Shown: positions 1 through 8,113, counted from the stretch's first letter. The stretch is 16,151 bases of DNA from Bacteroidota bacterium (GCA_023426425.1 JAFAAT010000134.1:1-16151), one strand, 5' to 3'. Notes: a model not told the origin generated them from the letters alone. Made by a program: numbers and translations.

Positions 1-1
1 G

Positions 2-178
2 AACGTGAGTGTAACACTTACGGATATCTCTGGCAGAAAGCTAGGAAAACTATACAACGGAAGTAGCGAGGGCCTGTCGGAGGCTATCCGGCTACCGCAG
101 CTGGTGCCAGGATTGTATTTTCTTTCACTGGTTGTTGACGGGACACCTGTGATGTTTAAGAAGCTTCACGTTTATTAA
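2..178 (+). CDS. C-terminal end of a secreted protein with a T9SS type A sorting domain (5' truncated)
   Basis: Frame 2 is open from the window edge to a TAA at 176-178 and gives 58 residues. The pattern is that of a type A C-terminal sorting domain of the type IX secretion system. A beta-strand pair contains the DISGRKLGKL motif, then comes a variable turn, then the VPGLYFLSLVVDG motif, and the end is a short basic strand (KKLHVY). In this family the domain directs export across the outer membrane and is removed or used for surface anchoring. The function of the missing N-terminal part cannot be told. The gene converges on the histidine kinase to its right, with a shared hairpin between them. 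Confidence in the domain is high; the protein identity is unknown. Confidence 0.8.
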   Translation, partial: NVSVTLTDISGRKLGKLYNGSSEGLSEAIRLPQLVPGLYFLSLVVDGTPVMFKKLHVY

Positions 179-245
179 TTGAGGATTGATAGTCGTTAAT
201 TGATAATTGTTGTTTGTTGATGGCATTCGAGAAAGGTTCTTCAAT

Positions 246-274
246 ACCCGCAGCTGAACTATATAGCTGCGGGT
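246..274. terminator. Hairpin between convergent genes, likely bidirectional terminator
   Basis: A perfect 10-bp GC-rich stem (246-255 with 265-274, ACCCGCAGCT and its complement) closes a 9-nt loop. It lies between the convergent stops of the T9SS protein (178) and the histidine kinase (296). No strong T-run follows on either strand, so the terminator role is inferred from the position and the stem. Confidence 0.55.
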
Positions 275-295
275 TGATTAACCATGTGGGTAATG

Positions 296-1681
296 CTACT
301 CCTTTACAGGAAAAAACAACCTGAAAGTAGCACCGACTCCCGGATGCCCCTGGGCCAGGATGTAGCCGCCATGGTTGGCCATGACCCGCTGGCAGATGGC
401 CAGGCCTATTCCCTTGCCCTGGTACTCTGACTCCTTGTTATGCAGCCGCTGGAAGATCATAAACATCTTCTCAATGAATTTGTTTTCAAAACCAATTCCA
501 TTGTCAGCGATGGTAATGCGGTAGAAGCGGAAGGATGTAGGGTCGGGTAGCTTTAATTCGGTGCCATCCACCTGCTCAAACCGAATGGAAATCACCGGAG
601 GTACGTCTTCTTTTGAAAACTTGAGAGCATTGTCGATTACGGAGCGGAACAGCAGGTGTACTTGCCTTCCATGGCCTTTTACCACTGGCAGTGACTCCAC
701 ATGAATGTTTGCAGACTTGGAGCGGATCTCGTCTTTCAGTTCCCCCTGCACTGCCTGCACTGTGAGGTTCAGGTTCACGTCTTCCATTTGTTCCTCTTTC
801 ACAAGACTCGTGAGGATCATGAGATCATCAATCAGACCATGCATTCTGTCAGCGGAACTATGTATCCGCTCAATGGTTTCCAGGGTCTCTTCATTCATAC
901 TATCCTTGTTTTTGAAGATGATCCTGTTGCTGAATATCTGGATTTTTCGCAGCGGCTCCTGCAGATCATGGGAAACGGCATAGGCAATCTGCTCCAGTTC
1001 GGCATGAGACCTTTTCAGGTCGGCAATGCGTAGTTGAAGCTCATCCTGGTATCTTAGTCTGCGCTTGAGTTCCTGTATCAGGAGGAGGAAAAGCACTACA
1101 GTGATTATTGCAAAGAAGCTGAGCAGGTAGGTGATCGTGGAGTAGGTGATTCGCTGATAATACATCTTAGTGGCGAACTTCTCATGCAGCAATTGCATTT
1201 CGCGCTTCCGCATGTCGTTGAGATACGTCAGGCAGGTTACTCTCAGCTCCCGTTCTTTATAGAAATGCGGTGACAATACTGAAGAGGAGAAAGAATCCAG
1301 GTGCTTTAGTGTAGCATAAAGCAAGTCTCTGCGTTCCACCAGAGCAAACCGCAAAAGAGAAATGGTGCGTTTTTGCACTTCATCTTCGTCGATTTTCTCC
1401 TTAAGTGCCGCAGTGGCAGGCAGGATCTGCTTATTAATCTCAGTAATCTGGTTTAGATACCCGGTATCCCGCGTGAGCATGAAGCCCCTTTCTTTAACAT
1501 CGACCTCCTTGAGCAGTGATTCAATCTGGTAGATGTTGGTGATTACCTGGTTGGTGTGATCTACCTTATCTGAGTAATTGACCAGGCTGGAAAATTGGCG
1601 AAGTGCGAACAGTGAAATAGCAGCCATAAAAGCAAACGAGACGCTGAATGCAATTATGATGAGCCTGAGTCTTTTCTTCAT
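296..1681 (-). CDS. CHASE3-domain sensor histidine kinase, phytochrome-type kinase core
   Basis: This is a membrane sensor kinase of 461 residues counted from the ATG at 1681; a TTG three codons upstream (1690) is an alternative start. A transmembrane helix (about 5-27) is followed by an extracytoplasmic helical sensor region (about 30-175) with the ERGFMLTRDTGYL motif typical of CHASE3, then a second membrane helix (about 180-203) and a short coiled coil. The HisKA motif AVSHDLQEPLRK places the phospho-accepting His at about 238. The HATPase domain shows the N box (VIDNALKFSK), the G1 box (DNGIGF) and the G2 box (GKGIGLA). All catalytic motifs are intact. The kinase core resembles those that pair with Rcp1-like single-domain regulators, and one of these is encoded at 7476-7904. 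No response regulator gene is adjacent, so the partner is unproven. The stop is TAG. Confidence 0.88.
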   Translation of the reverse strand: MKKRLRLIIIAFSVSFAFMAAISLFALRQFSSLVNYSDKVDHTNQVITNIYQIESLLKEVDVKERGFMLTRDTGYLNQITEINKQILPATAALKEKIDEDEVQKRTISLLRFALVERRDLLYATLKHLDSFSSSVLSPHFYKERELRVTCLTYLNDMRKREMQLLHEKFATKMYYQRITYSTITYLLSFFAIITVVLFLLLIQELKRRLRYQDELQLRIADLKRSHAELEQIAYAVSHDLQEPLRKIQIFSNRIIFKNKDSMNEETLETIERIHSSADRMHGLIDDLMILTSLVKEEQMEDVNLNLTVQAVQGELKDEIRSKSANIHVESLPVVKGHGRQVHLLFRSVIDNALKFSKEDVPPVISIRFEQVDGTELKLPDPTSFRFYRITIADNGIGFENKFIEKMFMIFQRLHNKESEYQGKGIGLAICQRVMANHGGYILAQGHPGVGATFRLFFPVKE

Positions 1682-1730
1682 GCCTTTCAAATATCTACAT
1701 TTTGTGGAACAAAATCCTCAGAGACCTGAG

Positions 1731-1761
1731 TTTGCTAATTGTGAGTTTAACATTGAATTTG
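1731..1761 (+). promoter_or_regulatory. Candidate Bacteroidota-type promoter for rpoN
   Basis: A TTTG at 1731-1734 is followed after exactly 19 nt by TGAATTTG at 1754-1761. This fits the TTTG-N19-TAnnTTTG form with one mismatch in the -7 element. It lies in the 213-nt divergent region upstream of rpoN and implies a leader of about 125 nt. It was found by eye and is weak evidence on its own. Confidence 0.3.
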
Positions 1762-1894
1762 AATATGTTAGGAAGGTCTATTTCTAAGGTATTGGTTTTC
1801 AGTTGTCTTGCCAATAGTAAAAAAAAGATGAGCCTTTCTAATAGTTTGGCTTCATGGTTGATTAATTAAGGGATACCACGAAAGACCAAATACT

Positions 1895-3310
1895 ATGATT
1901 TCACAGCAACAGACGCAGAAACAACAGCTTAAGATATTACCTCAGCAAATCCAGTTGCTAAACCTTTACTTCTTAAACTCGCTTGAACTGGAACAAAGGA
2001 TAAAAAATGAGATGGAGGAGAATCCATTGCTAGAAGTAAAGGAGGAGAAGGAATACGACGAAACTGATGGCAAAGCGAAAGATGCTGTACAGGATTACCA
2101 GGATTGGGACGAGTTTGGCAATGATGATATACCTGACTACAAAGCAGAGTATCAGAACTACTTTAGTACAGAAGACGCACCTAATATTCCAATAAGCAGC
2201 TTCACCCATTTCAAAGATGACGCGAAGCAACAGCTGCGCCTACTGAATCTTCCGGAGGAAGAGATGGAGATGGCAGAATATATTATCGACGTGCTGAACA
2301 ACCAGGGGCTGATGGATAAGCCCATTGAAGAAGTTGTTGACGACCTTTCTTTCCTAAAGCAGACGCTTATAGATGAAGAAAAGATCCGCAAAGCGATTGC
2401 TACTGTGCAGACCCTGGAGCCAATAGGATTGGGCGCAACCAGCGTGCAGGAGTGTTTGCTCCTCCAGCTTCGCGCAATGAATCAGAAAAGGCCGGACATC
2501 AGATGTGCACTACGTTTGATCGAGAACCATTATAACGATCTGATGCATCGCCAGTTTGAAAAGATTCATCACGTATTGGGTATCGATGAAGAGGAACTGA
2601 GAATCATTCTGAACTTTATAGGCACGCTCAAGTTCTATCCGGTAGCAGAAAACGTTTCTGCTTTTGAACCGAAGACTACCATTATTCCCGACTTCATTAT
2701 CACAAGGTTTGGTGATAATATCCAGGTAAATCTTTACAGCACAAAAGGTAATGCGGTTTTCGTTAACCAGTCACTCTTTGACCAGCTGGCGCAACAAAGC
2801 AGCAAAGACCGTGGCGCAACTCAATATGTAAAAAGCAAATTACAGTCGGCACAATGGTTTGTCAATGCTGTGAAGCAAAGGGAGGAAACCATGATGAAGA
2901 TCATGCAGTGTATCGTGCAGATTCAGCACGAATACTTCATGGAAGGAGACATTCGCCTGCTCAAGCCTATGGTGCTACGTAATGTGGCTGAGAAATCCGG
3001 GATGGACATTTCTACCGTATCCAGGATTACAAGTAATAAATATGCAGAAACCCATTTTGGTCTGATCTATCTTAAGGATCTGTTTAGCGAAGGAATTGCA
3101 GACAAGAAAGGTGAAGTGATCAGCAACAAGGTAATCCAATCTGTGATTGAAGAAGCGATTGCCGGAGAGGACAAACGTCATCCTTATACTGATCAGCAGC
3201 TGGTCAACATCCTGTCTGCTAAAGGTTATAATATTGCAAGGCGTACCGTAGCCAAATACAGGGAACAAATGAAAATTCCCATTGCTCAGATCAGGGCAGT
3301 GTGGGCATAA
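1895..3310 (+). CDS. rpoN: RNA polymerase sigma-54 factor RpoN
   Basis: The product is the alternative sigma factor that directs RNA polymerase to -24/-12 promoters and needs an ATP-driven activator to open them. At 471 residues it is close to normal family length. It has a Gln- and Leu-rich region I (about 1-48, with LPQQIQLLNL and ending at NPLLEV), an acidic linker (about 49-95, many D/E/Y), the core-binding domain (about 100-300) and the DNA-binding domain. The RpoN box ARRTVAKYRE is complete at 448-457, so promoter recognition should be intact. A helix-turn-helix precedes it (GMDISTVSRITSNKYAETHFG, about 370-390). The ATG at 1895 gives the expected region I start. The gene is followed 43 nt later by a sigma-54 activator and then a kinase, a self-contained sigma-54 module. 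The stop is TAA. Confidence 0.95.
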   Translation: MISQQQTQKQQLKILPQQIQLLNLYFLNSLELEQRIKNEMEENPLLEVKEEKEYDETDGKAKDAVQDYQDWDEFGNDDIPDYKAEYQNYFSTEDAPNIPISSFTHFKDDAKQQLRLLNLPEEEMEMAEYIIDVLNNQGLMDKPIEEVVDDLSFLKQTLIDEEKIRKAIATVQTLEPIGLGATSVQECLLLQLRAMNQKRPDIRCALRLIENHYNDLMHRQFEKIHHVLGIDEEELRIILNFIGTLKFYPVAENVSAFEPKTTIIPDFIITRFGDNIQVNLYSTKGNAVFVNQSLFDQLAQQSSKDRGATQYVKSKLQSAQWFVNAVKQREETMMKIMQCIVQIQHEYFMEGDIRLLKPMVLRNVAEKSGMDISTVSRITSNKYAETHFGLIYLKDLFSEGIADKKGEVISNKVIQSVIEEAIAGEDKRHPYTDQQLVNILSAKGYNIARRTVAKYREQMKIPIAQIRAVWA

Positions 3311-3326
3311 ATACTTATTATTAATC

Positions 3327-3334
3327 TAAATTTG
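3327..3334 (+). promoter_or_regulatory. Perfect TAnnTTTG -7 element upstream of the NtrC-type gene
   Basis: TAAATTTG in the 43-nt gap after rpoN matches the Bacteroidota -7 consensus at every defined position. There is no convincing -33 TTTG at 19-21 nt upstream. It would put a transcript start about 10-15 nt before the ATG at 3354, so the activator may be made both with rpoN and from this internal promoter. Confidence 0.35.
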
Positions 3335-3353
3335 ACAGACACAACAGGAACTT

Positions 3354-4847
3354 ATGAACAAAATACTTGTTATTGATGATGACAACGATATGTGCTTGTT
3401 ACTGAACCGTTTCCTTACCAGGCATGGCTATGAAGTAACAGGTGTTAACAGTGGTAATTCGGCAATAGATTGGATGAAGAAGAATCAGCCAGATATCGTG
3501 CTTTGCGATTTCCGGCTTGAAGACATGACGGGTGCTGAGATTCTTGAAAGAATCAAGGACACCTACCCCGGCACTCCCGTAATTATCATTACAGGATATA
3601 GCGACGTAAAGGATGCGGTTGAGGTGATGAAGCTTGGCGCTTACGACTACGTAACAAAGCCGCTTTTTCCGGATGAGATCTTGTTGACTATAAAGAAGGC
3701 TCTTGAAGAAGGCCCTAAAGAATCAGTACCAGTCAAGGCTGCACAGAGCAGTACTCCTACTGGGAACAATGGCGCACAAACTGCTTCTACAGGCAAGGCG
3801 AAGACTTTCGGCGGCGATCAGTATATCATAGGAGAAAGTTCTGAATTTGCAACTATCCTGAAACAGATAGAACTGGTAGCGCCGACTAACTATAGTGTTA
3901 TCATCTATGGCGAAAGTGGTAGCGGTAAGGAAGCTATCGCCCAGCAGATACATAAGAAGAGCAAAAGAGCCAACAAGCCGTTTGTGGCGATTGATTGTGG
4001 TGCACTGTCAAAAGAGCTTGCAGGTAGTGAGCTTTTTGGTCATGAGAAAGGAGCGTTTACGGGGGCTCTGAACCAGAAGATCGGAAGCTTTGAGGTTGCC
4101 AATGAAGGAACTATTTTCCTGGATGAAATTGGAAACCTCTCCTATGATATTCAGGTCTCACTGCTGCGCGTAGTTCAGGAGAGAAAGATGCGTCGTGTCG
4201 GCGGTAACAAAGATATTGAACTGGATGTCCGCATCATTGTGGCCAGTAACGAAAAGCTATGGGATGCCGCCAGAAATGGTAAGTTCAGAGAAGATCTTTA
4301 TCACCGCTTCAATGAGTTTAGCATCGAGGTTCCACCACTTAGAGAAAGACCCCAGGACATCATGATTTTTGCAAATCACTTCCTGGCACTTACTAACACT
4401 GAACTAGGCAAAAATGTAAAAGGGTTCTCAAAAGAAGTAGAAGATATATTTGTCAACTACGTGTGGTATGGTAACCTGCGGGAACTGCGTAACGTGGTGA
4501 AACGCGCAACACTCCTTACTGACGGCGACTACGTAGAGGTAAAATCCCTGCCTTTTGAAATTGTAAACTTCCACAAGCTTCAGTTCGAAACTCCAATGGT
4601 GCAGTCGTCACATCTGAGGCAACAGCCGGATACCCTTTCTCCACTGGATGCAACACCGACGGCTCCTGTGGCGGTCTCCTATGAAAACAAGCTCAAAAGT
4701 GCCAATCTGGACGCGGAGTACGAAGTAATACTTGAAGCGCTGAAACAGGCAAACTTCAATAAAAGTAAAGCCGCAAAGCTTTTGAACATCGACAGGAAGA
4801 CGCTTTATAACAAGATGAAACAGTTTAAGGCCTTCAAACTAGACTAA
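3354..4847 (+). CDS. Sigma-54-dependent response regulator, NtrC type (REC-AAA-Fis)
   Basis: This 497-residue protein is an ATP-driven activator of RpoN promoters controlled by phosphorylation. The N-terminal receiver has the acidic pocket (DDDND, 8-12), the phospho-accepting Asp52 and the conserved Lys102. A Gly/Ser/Thr-rich linker (about 120-155) leads to the AAA+ domain: Walker A GESGSGKE at 186-193, the GAFTGA loop that contacts sigma-54 at 233-238, Walker B FLDEIG at 255-260, and an arginine-finger region around REDLYHRF (312-319). The C-terminus carries a Fis-type helix-turn-helix (about 458-490, NKSKAAKLLNIDRKTLYNKM). All catalytic and sigma-54 contact motifs are present, so the protein should be active. 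It sits between rpoN and a REC-PAS kinase that could phosphorylate it. Target genes are unknown; no convincing -24/-12 site was found by eye in the window. Confidence 0.93.
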   Translation: MNKILVIDDDNDMCLLLNRFLTRHGYEVTGVNSGNSAIDWMKKNQPDIVLCDFRLEDMTGAEILERIKDTYPGTPVIIITGYSDVKDAVEVMKLGAYDYVTKPLFPDEILLTIKKALEEGPKESVPVKAAQSSTPTGNNGAQTASTGKAKTFGGDQYIIGESSEFATILKQIELVAPTNYSVIIYGESGSGKEAIAQQIHKKSKRANKPFVAIDCGALSKELAGSELFGHEKGAFTGALNQKIGSFEVANEGTIFLDEIGNLSYDIQVSLLRVVQERKMRRVGGNKDIELDVRIIVASNEKLWDAARNGKFREDLYHRFNEFSIEVPPLRERPQDIMIFANHFLALTNTELGKNVKGFSKEVEDIFVNYVWYGNLRELRNVVKRATLLTDGDYVEVKSLPFEIVNFHKLQFETPMVQSSHLRQQPDTLSPLDATPTAPVAVSYENKLKSANLDAEYEVILEALKQANFNKSKAAKLLNIDRKTLYNKMKQFKAFKLD

Positions 4848-4919
4848 ATTTTAGCTGTCTTTGTTTCAAAAACAACTGCACTGCATGACCTGCTACCTAC
4901 CAGAACCCCTGACGCGTAA

Positions 4920-6401
4920 ATGAATCAATCGACAGACATTAAGATTCTGATTGTTGATGATGACCAGGATGACTTCATCATAACAAGCGAGTATATACGG
5001 CACATCCCAAACACCAACTATGCTATTGATTGGTGTCCGAAGTATAATGATGCACTTCAGCATATGAAGGCTCGCCACTTCGACCTTTACTTTGTTGATT
5101 ATCGTCTCGGCGCAAAGTCAGGTGTTGACCTCCTCAAGGAAGCATTGGAAAACAACTGTGAGGAGCCTATAATCCTGCTCACGGGCAAGGGAAGCTACAA
5201 TGTAGATATAGAAGCCATGCAACTGGGTGCAGTAGACTACCTGGTGAAGACTGAGCTCTCCATTGAGAAGATGGAAAGAAGCATCAGGTATGCACTGGAG
5301 CGTGCGGCAACCATGAAGGCCCTTAAGGCAAACGAAAGAAAATATCGCAGCGTCTTCGAAAAGTCTAAAGACATCGTCTTCATTGCCGACGCAGACTTAA
5401 ATCTGAAAGACGTCAACGAGGCTACTTCTGCCATATTGGGGTTTGAGAAAGAGGAGATGCTGAATATGAGTCTCCTGGATATCCTGGAATTGCCTCAGCA
5501 CAAAAAGCAACTGATAGACTCTCTTCAGTCTAAGAAGGAGGTAAATGATTTTGAAGTCCTTGTAATCACAAAATCAGGTGAAAAGAAGAACTGTATAATT
5601 ACAGTAACTCAGGAAGAGGACTATAAGCAGACCAACTATGTGCAGGGGATCATACACGATATCACCAACCTGAGGCGGATGGAAAAAGCTACACTGCAGG
5701 CGGAAAAGCTTGCGGCGGCAGGAAGGCTGGTGAGAACACTTGCGCATGAAGTGCGAAACCCACTGAACAACATTACCCTGTCAGTAGAGCAGATGATGCA
5801 GGACGTAAAGGACGAATCTTCTGAGCTCTACCTCAGTATGATCCAACGAAACAGTAAGCGGATCAGCGATTTGATCAGCGAATTGTTGAACACGTCCAGG
5901 CCATCCGAGATTTCGCTGGAGGAGCATATCATTCAAACCATACTGGACGATGTGATTTCTGCGGCTATTGATCGCCTTACGCTCAAGCACATCAAACTGG
6001 AAGTTGACTATCCCCAGGACTCGCTGCTGGTGAAAGCAGATAAGGAAAAACTCAAGATAGCACTGCTGAACATTGTGATCAACGCGATTGAGGCAATGGA
6101 AGAGGGTAAAGGCAAACTAAGTATCATACTGACAGCGGAGGATCAACTGGTTGTTCTCCGGATTTCAGACAATGGCTGCGGCATTAGCGAAGAGAATATT
6201 AGCCGGCTGTTTGAGCCTTATTTCACCCAGAAGAGAAATGGGGTAGGGCTTGGACTGGCATTTACACTAAACATACTTCAGGCTCACAAAGCCAGCATAG
6301 AGGTGACCTCTGCACCCGGACAGGGGACAACTTTCACCATAACCTTCCCGATCGCGTCACTCACAGAAGCGATCCTGGAAGAAAACGCGCGGCAGTTGTA
6401 G
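4920..6401 (+). CDS. Receiver-PAS histidine kinase (REC-PAS-HisKA-HATPase), NtrB-like
   Basis: This is a soluble 493-residue kinase with no membrane segment. An N-terminal receiver domain (about 5-125) has the acidic pair DDD at 13-15, phospho-acceptor Asp60 and Lys110. A PAS domain follows (about 140-255, ending in the HDITNLRRME motif). HisKA has AHEVRNPLNN with His276. The HATPase domain has the N box around Asn388, DNGCGI at 417-422, and the GVGLGLAFT box at 441-449, with FEPYFTQKR between them as in NtrB-type kinases. A receiver on the input side suggests that phosphorylation from another kinase tunes this one. It lies 72 nt after the NtrC-type gene and is the likely partner of that regulator. 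The ATG at 4920 directly follows a TAA. The stop is TAG. Confidence 0.9.
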   Translation: MNQSTDIKILIVDDDQDDFIITSEYIRHIPNTNYAIDWCPKYNDALQHMKARHFDLYFVDYRLGAKSGVDLLKEALENNCEEPIILLTGKGSYNVDIEAMQLGAVDYLVKTELSIEKMERSIRYALERAATMKALKANERKYRSVFEKSKDIVFIADADLNLKDVNEATSAILGFEKEEMLNMSLLDILELPQHKKQLIDSLQSKKEVNDFEVLVITKSGEKKNCIITVTQEEDYKQTNYVQGIIHDITNLRRMEKATLQAEKLAAAGRLVRTLAHEVRNPLNNITLSVEQMMQDVKDESSELYLSMIQRNSKRISDLISELLNTSRPSEISLEEHIIQTILDDVISAAIDRLTLKHIKLEVDYPQDSLLVKADKEKLKIALLNIVINAIEAMEEGKGKLSIILTAEDQLVVLRISDNGCGISEENISRLFEPYFTQKRNGVGLGLAFTLNILQAHKASIEVTSAPGQGTTFTITFPIASLTEAILEENARQL

Positions 6402-6443
6402 TACTGGTTATACGAATCAACACCATTCTTTTAAGGACACCGT

Positions 6444-6464
6444 CAGCTGAAGCTGCGCCTTTTT
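6444..6464 (+). terminator. Weak hairpin with T-run after the kinase gene
   Basis: A 4-bp CAGC/GCTG stem with a TGAA loop (6444-6455) is followed after CGCC by a T-run at 6460-6464. It lies 43 nt past the kinase stop. The stem is short, so this is only a possible terminator for the rpoN operon. The rest of 6402-6635 holds no ORF or clear motif that I can support. Confidence 0.3.
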
Positions 6465-6635
6465 CTATAAAGCGGTTAGGAACCGGATGGTACTGTGTTC
6501 GGCGTCAGGTGTAGAATATCAAGCACGCTGAAGAAAACTCCTCGCACTGTAGAATTTAATGCCCGCAAAGGACCAGCAAGTGCGGCAATGAAGCTATTGT
6601 AGTATTGGCATAATGTTTATTCACATATAGACGCT

Positions 6636-6791
6636 ATGAGAACTATTTTATTTTTAATCGCGATTGTGCTGGTTATTGGCTGGCTGTTAGGAGTGTTTGT
6701 ATATAGTGCAACTGGCTTGATCCATGCACTTTTGGTTATTGCCATAGTGGCCCTGCTTCTGGGTTTTATCAGAAGGGGATCTATCGACTAG
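6636..6791 (+). CDS. Small membrane protein, lmo0937 family (DUF5670-like)
   Basis: This 51-residue ORF starts with MRTILFLIAIV and ends with LLLGFIRRGSID. It has two hydrophobic helices (about 3-22 and 28-44) joined by a short loop (YSATGL), and the basic RR after helix 2 puts the C-terminus in the cytoplasm. Size, the GWLLGVF motif and the IRRG end fit the lmo0937 family of tiny membrane proteins, which are widespread in Bacteroidota and often seen near stress genes; no biochemical role is established. It stands alone on the plus strand, ends in TAG, and is followed 46 nt later by a strong hairpin terminator. The converging gene to the right is a receiver protein. Confidence 0.82.
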   Translation: MRTILFLIAIVLVIGWLLGVFVYSATGLIHALLVIAIVALLLGFIRRGSID

Positions 6792-6837
6792 CAGATCTCT
6801 TTCTCCCTCTCCATATATCCTCTGTTGTTTTTCTATT

Positions 6838-6872
6838 AAGCTACAGTTTCGCACTGTAGCTTTCTGTTTTTC
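6838..6872 (+). terminator. Strong Rho-independent terminator
   Basis: A perfect 10-bp stem (AAGCTACAGT at 6838-6847 with its complement at 6853-6862) closes a TTCGC pentaloop and is followed by a T-rich run (TCTGTTTTTC). It ends the lmo0937-type transcript. The minus strand side lacks a T-run, although the same hairpin lies just past the convergent receiver gene. Confidence 0.85.
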
Positions 6873-6887
6873 AACAACATAGATCAA

Positions 6888-7262
6888 CTATGAATTCGCG
6901 GGACTATTTGGGATAGTGGCAAACTGCTTATCCAGATCGGCAAGACTTATCGGTTTTTCGATAATGGTGAGGCGTGCGTTTTCCGGCATCTCTGGCAAGA
7001 CCGGGTGAAATGCACTGATCAGATTCAGATAGATGTCCGGGTGCTCTTTTGCTATCACTGGTGCTATCTGCCAACCGGATCCATCCGGAAGGTTATTATC
7101 AAGAAAAACGATGTCAGGTTTTAATGTCTTCAAAAACGACAAACCCTGCTCCAGGGTATGGGACAGGTACACCTCGTAGTTTTTGCGTAAAAAATAACTC
7201 TTAAGTAAATGGCACAAATCTATCTCGTCATCTATAATCAAAACCTTTCTGCCTGGTTGCAT
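6888..7262 (-). CDS. Single-domain response regulator (CheY-like receiver)
   Basis: The protein has 124 residues and consists only of a receiver domain. The acidic pocket is DDE at 11-13, the phospho-acceptor is Asp55 in FLDNNLPDGSG, the switch Ser is at 83 (LISA), and the conserved Lys103 is in IEKPIS. There is no output domain, so it would act by protein contact or as a phosphorelay intermediate. The C-terminal helix is short and ends in a polar tail (NSPANS). It is preceded by about 213 nt of non-coding sequence and is probably transcribed separately from the next receiver gene. The partner kinase is not evident from position. The stop is TAG. Confidence 0.88.
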   Translation of the reverse strand: MQPGRKVLIIDDEIDLCHLLKSYFLRKNYEVYLSHTLEQGLSFLKTLKPDIVFLDNNLPDGSGWQIAPVIAKEHPDIYLNLISAFHPVLPEMPENARLTIIEKPISLADLDKQFATIPNSPANS

Positions 7263-7329
7263 ACTTGTACTGGATTAACACAATCTCCTTATTCTCTAAA
7301 GATTGTAGTTTACAAAAAGTTCTAAAACC

Positions 7330-7344
7330 TAATGCAAAGCATTA
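7330..7344. promoter_or_regulatory. Short dyad symmetry upstream of the receiver gene
   Basis: TAATGC-AAA-GCATTA is a 15-bp perfect dyad about 70 nt upstream of the ATG at 7262. It could be an operator half-site pair, but such short AT-rich dyads arise by chance. The rest of 7263-7475 shows no other supported feature. Confidence 0.2.
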
Positions 7345-7475
7345 AAATGGCAATTAAACCTGAGTTTTTTTGATCAGAACATAATCTCAATAACTTCAAT
7401 AGTTTAATTCACCTTCTCTCCCTTATACAAATACGATGCCTCCTTCTCCATGGCTGCATCCGCCTCTGCCGCTTG

Positions 7476-7904
7476 CTATACCGGTACACTGGTAGTGTGC
7501 ATCCAGTAGCTTCTCAATGCAGCAACAGTTTTTAGTAAGCTCTCAAAGCTGTTGGGTTTGGTAATGTAAGAGTTTGCACCAAGTGCATAACACCTGCGCA
7601 TCTCCTGTTCGTTATTGGTTGTACTGAAAATTACCACCGGAATCTTCTTCAGTTCCGGATGCTGTTTCAATTCTTTCAATACCTCTCTGCCGTCTTTCTT
7701 CGGCATGTTCAGGTCCAGAAGAATAAATCTGGGAAGCCTCTTCTCCTTTTCGAGGTGCTTGAGCGAGTTCAGATAGTCCAACACTTCCACTCCGTTCTCC
7801 ACGAATTGAAGTCTGTCAGTAAAACCATTTTCCTCAAATGCAGCCTGAAGTAAGAAGCGATCATCCGCGTCATCTTCAGCAATAAGAATAAAAATCTCCT
7901 CCAT
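7476..7904 (-). CDS. Rcp1-like single-domain response regulator
   Basis: The protein has 142 residues: a lone receiver with the acidic pocket EDD at 10-12, Asp64 as phospho-acceptor (ILLDLNMPKKDG), switch residues in FSTT (93-96) and Lys116 (YITKPN). The longer loop before the phospho-Asp (about 46-59, HLEKEKRLPRF) and the C-terminal helix ending in YWMHT are the layout of Rcp1-type regulators that serve phytochrome-like kinases. The CHASE3 kinase at 296-1681 has such a core and is a candidate partner by inference. A good promoter match lies just upstream. The TAG stop is followed by 23 more open codons before a TAA at 7404-7406. Confidence 0.9.
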   Translation of the reverse strand: MEEIFILIAEDDADDRFLLQAAFEENGFTDRLQFVENGVEVLDYLNSLKHLEKEKRLPRFILLDLNMPKKDGREVLKELKQHPELKKIPVVIFSTTNNEQEMRRCYALGANSYITKPNSFESLLKTVAALRSYWMHTTSVPV

Positions 7905-7934
7905 GCCCCTCTATTAGTTACGGGTAAAGATACA

Positions 7935-7965
7935 CAAATATTAATGTCAATATGACTCGCTCAAC
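7935..7965 (-). promoter_or_regulatory. Candidate Bacteroidota promoter for the Rcp1-like gene
   Basis: Read on the minus strand, GTTG (7965-7962) is followed after exactly 19 nt by AATATTTG (7942-7935). This has one mismatch to TAnnTTTG, and the -33 matches the shorter TTG form. The implied start is about 25 nt before the ATG at 7904. Confidence 0.42.
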
Positions 7966-8113
7966 TCCCAAAAGACATATTTTTCGAGTCTATTTGAGCA
8001 GCCTTAACATCTACAGTTAAATCTCTCTAACATCTTCAATTCCCGGCACTTTTGACTGTTCAGTGGCATAGTCTTTTTACCCTTCCTTGCTGTGAATCAT
8101 AATCCCGCTCACT

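Noticed and set aside
6687..6887. A 66-codon minus-strand ORF continuing in frame after the TAG of the receiver gene
   Set aside because: It runs through a strong terminator hairpin and antisense to the lmo0937-type gene, and its text is unlike a conserved protein. I see no readthrough case here.
8043..8090. Possible sigma-54 (-24/-12) promoters upstream of the disordered protein (GGCAC and TGGCA motifs)
   Set aside because: The GG pairs are not followed by GC at the required 10-nt spacing. The same holds for the TGGCA upstream of the lmo0937-type gene near 6606.
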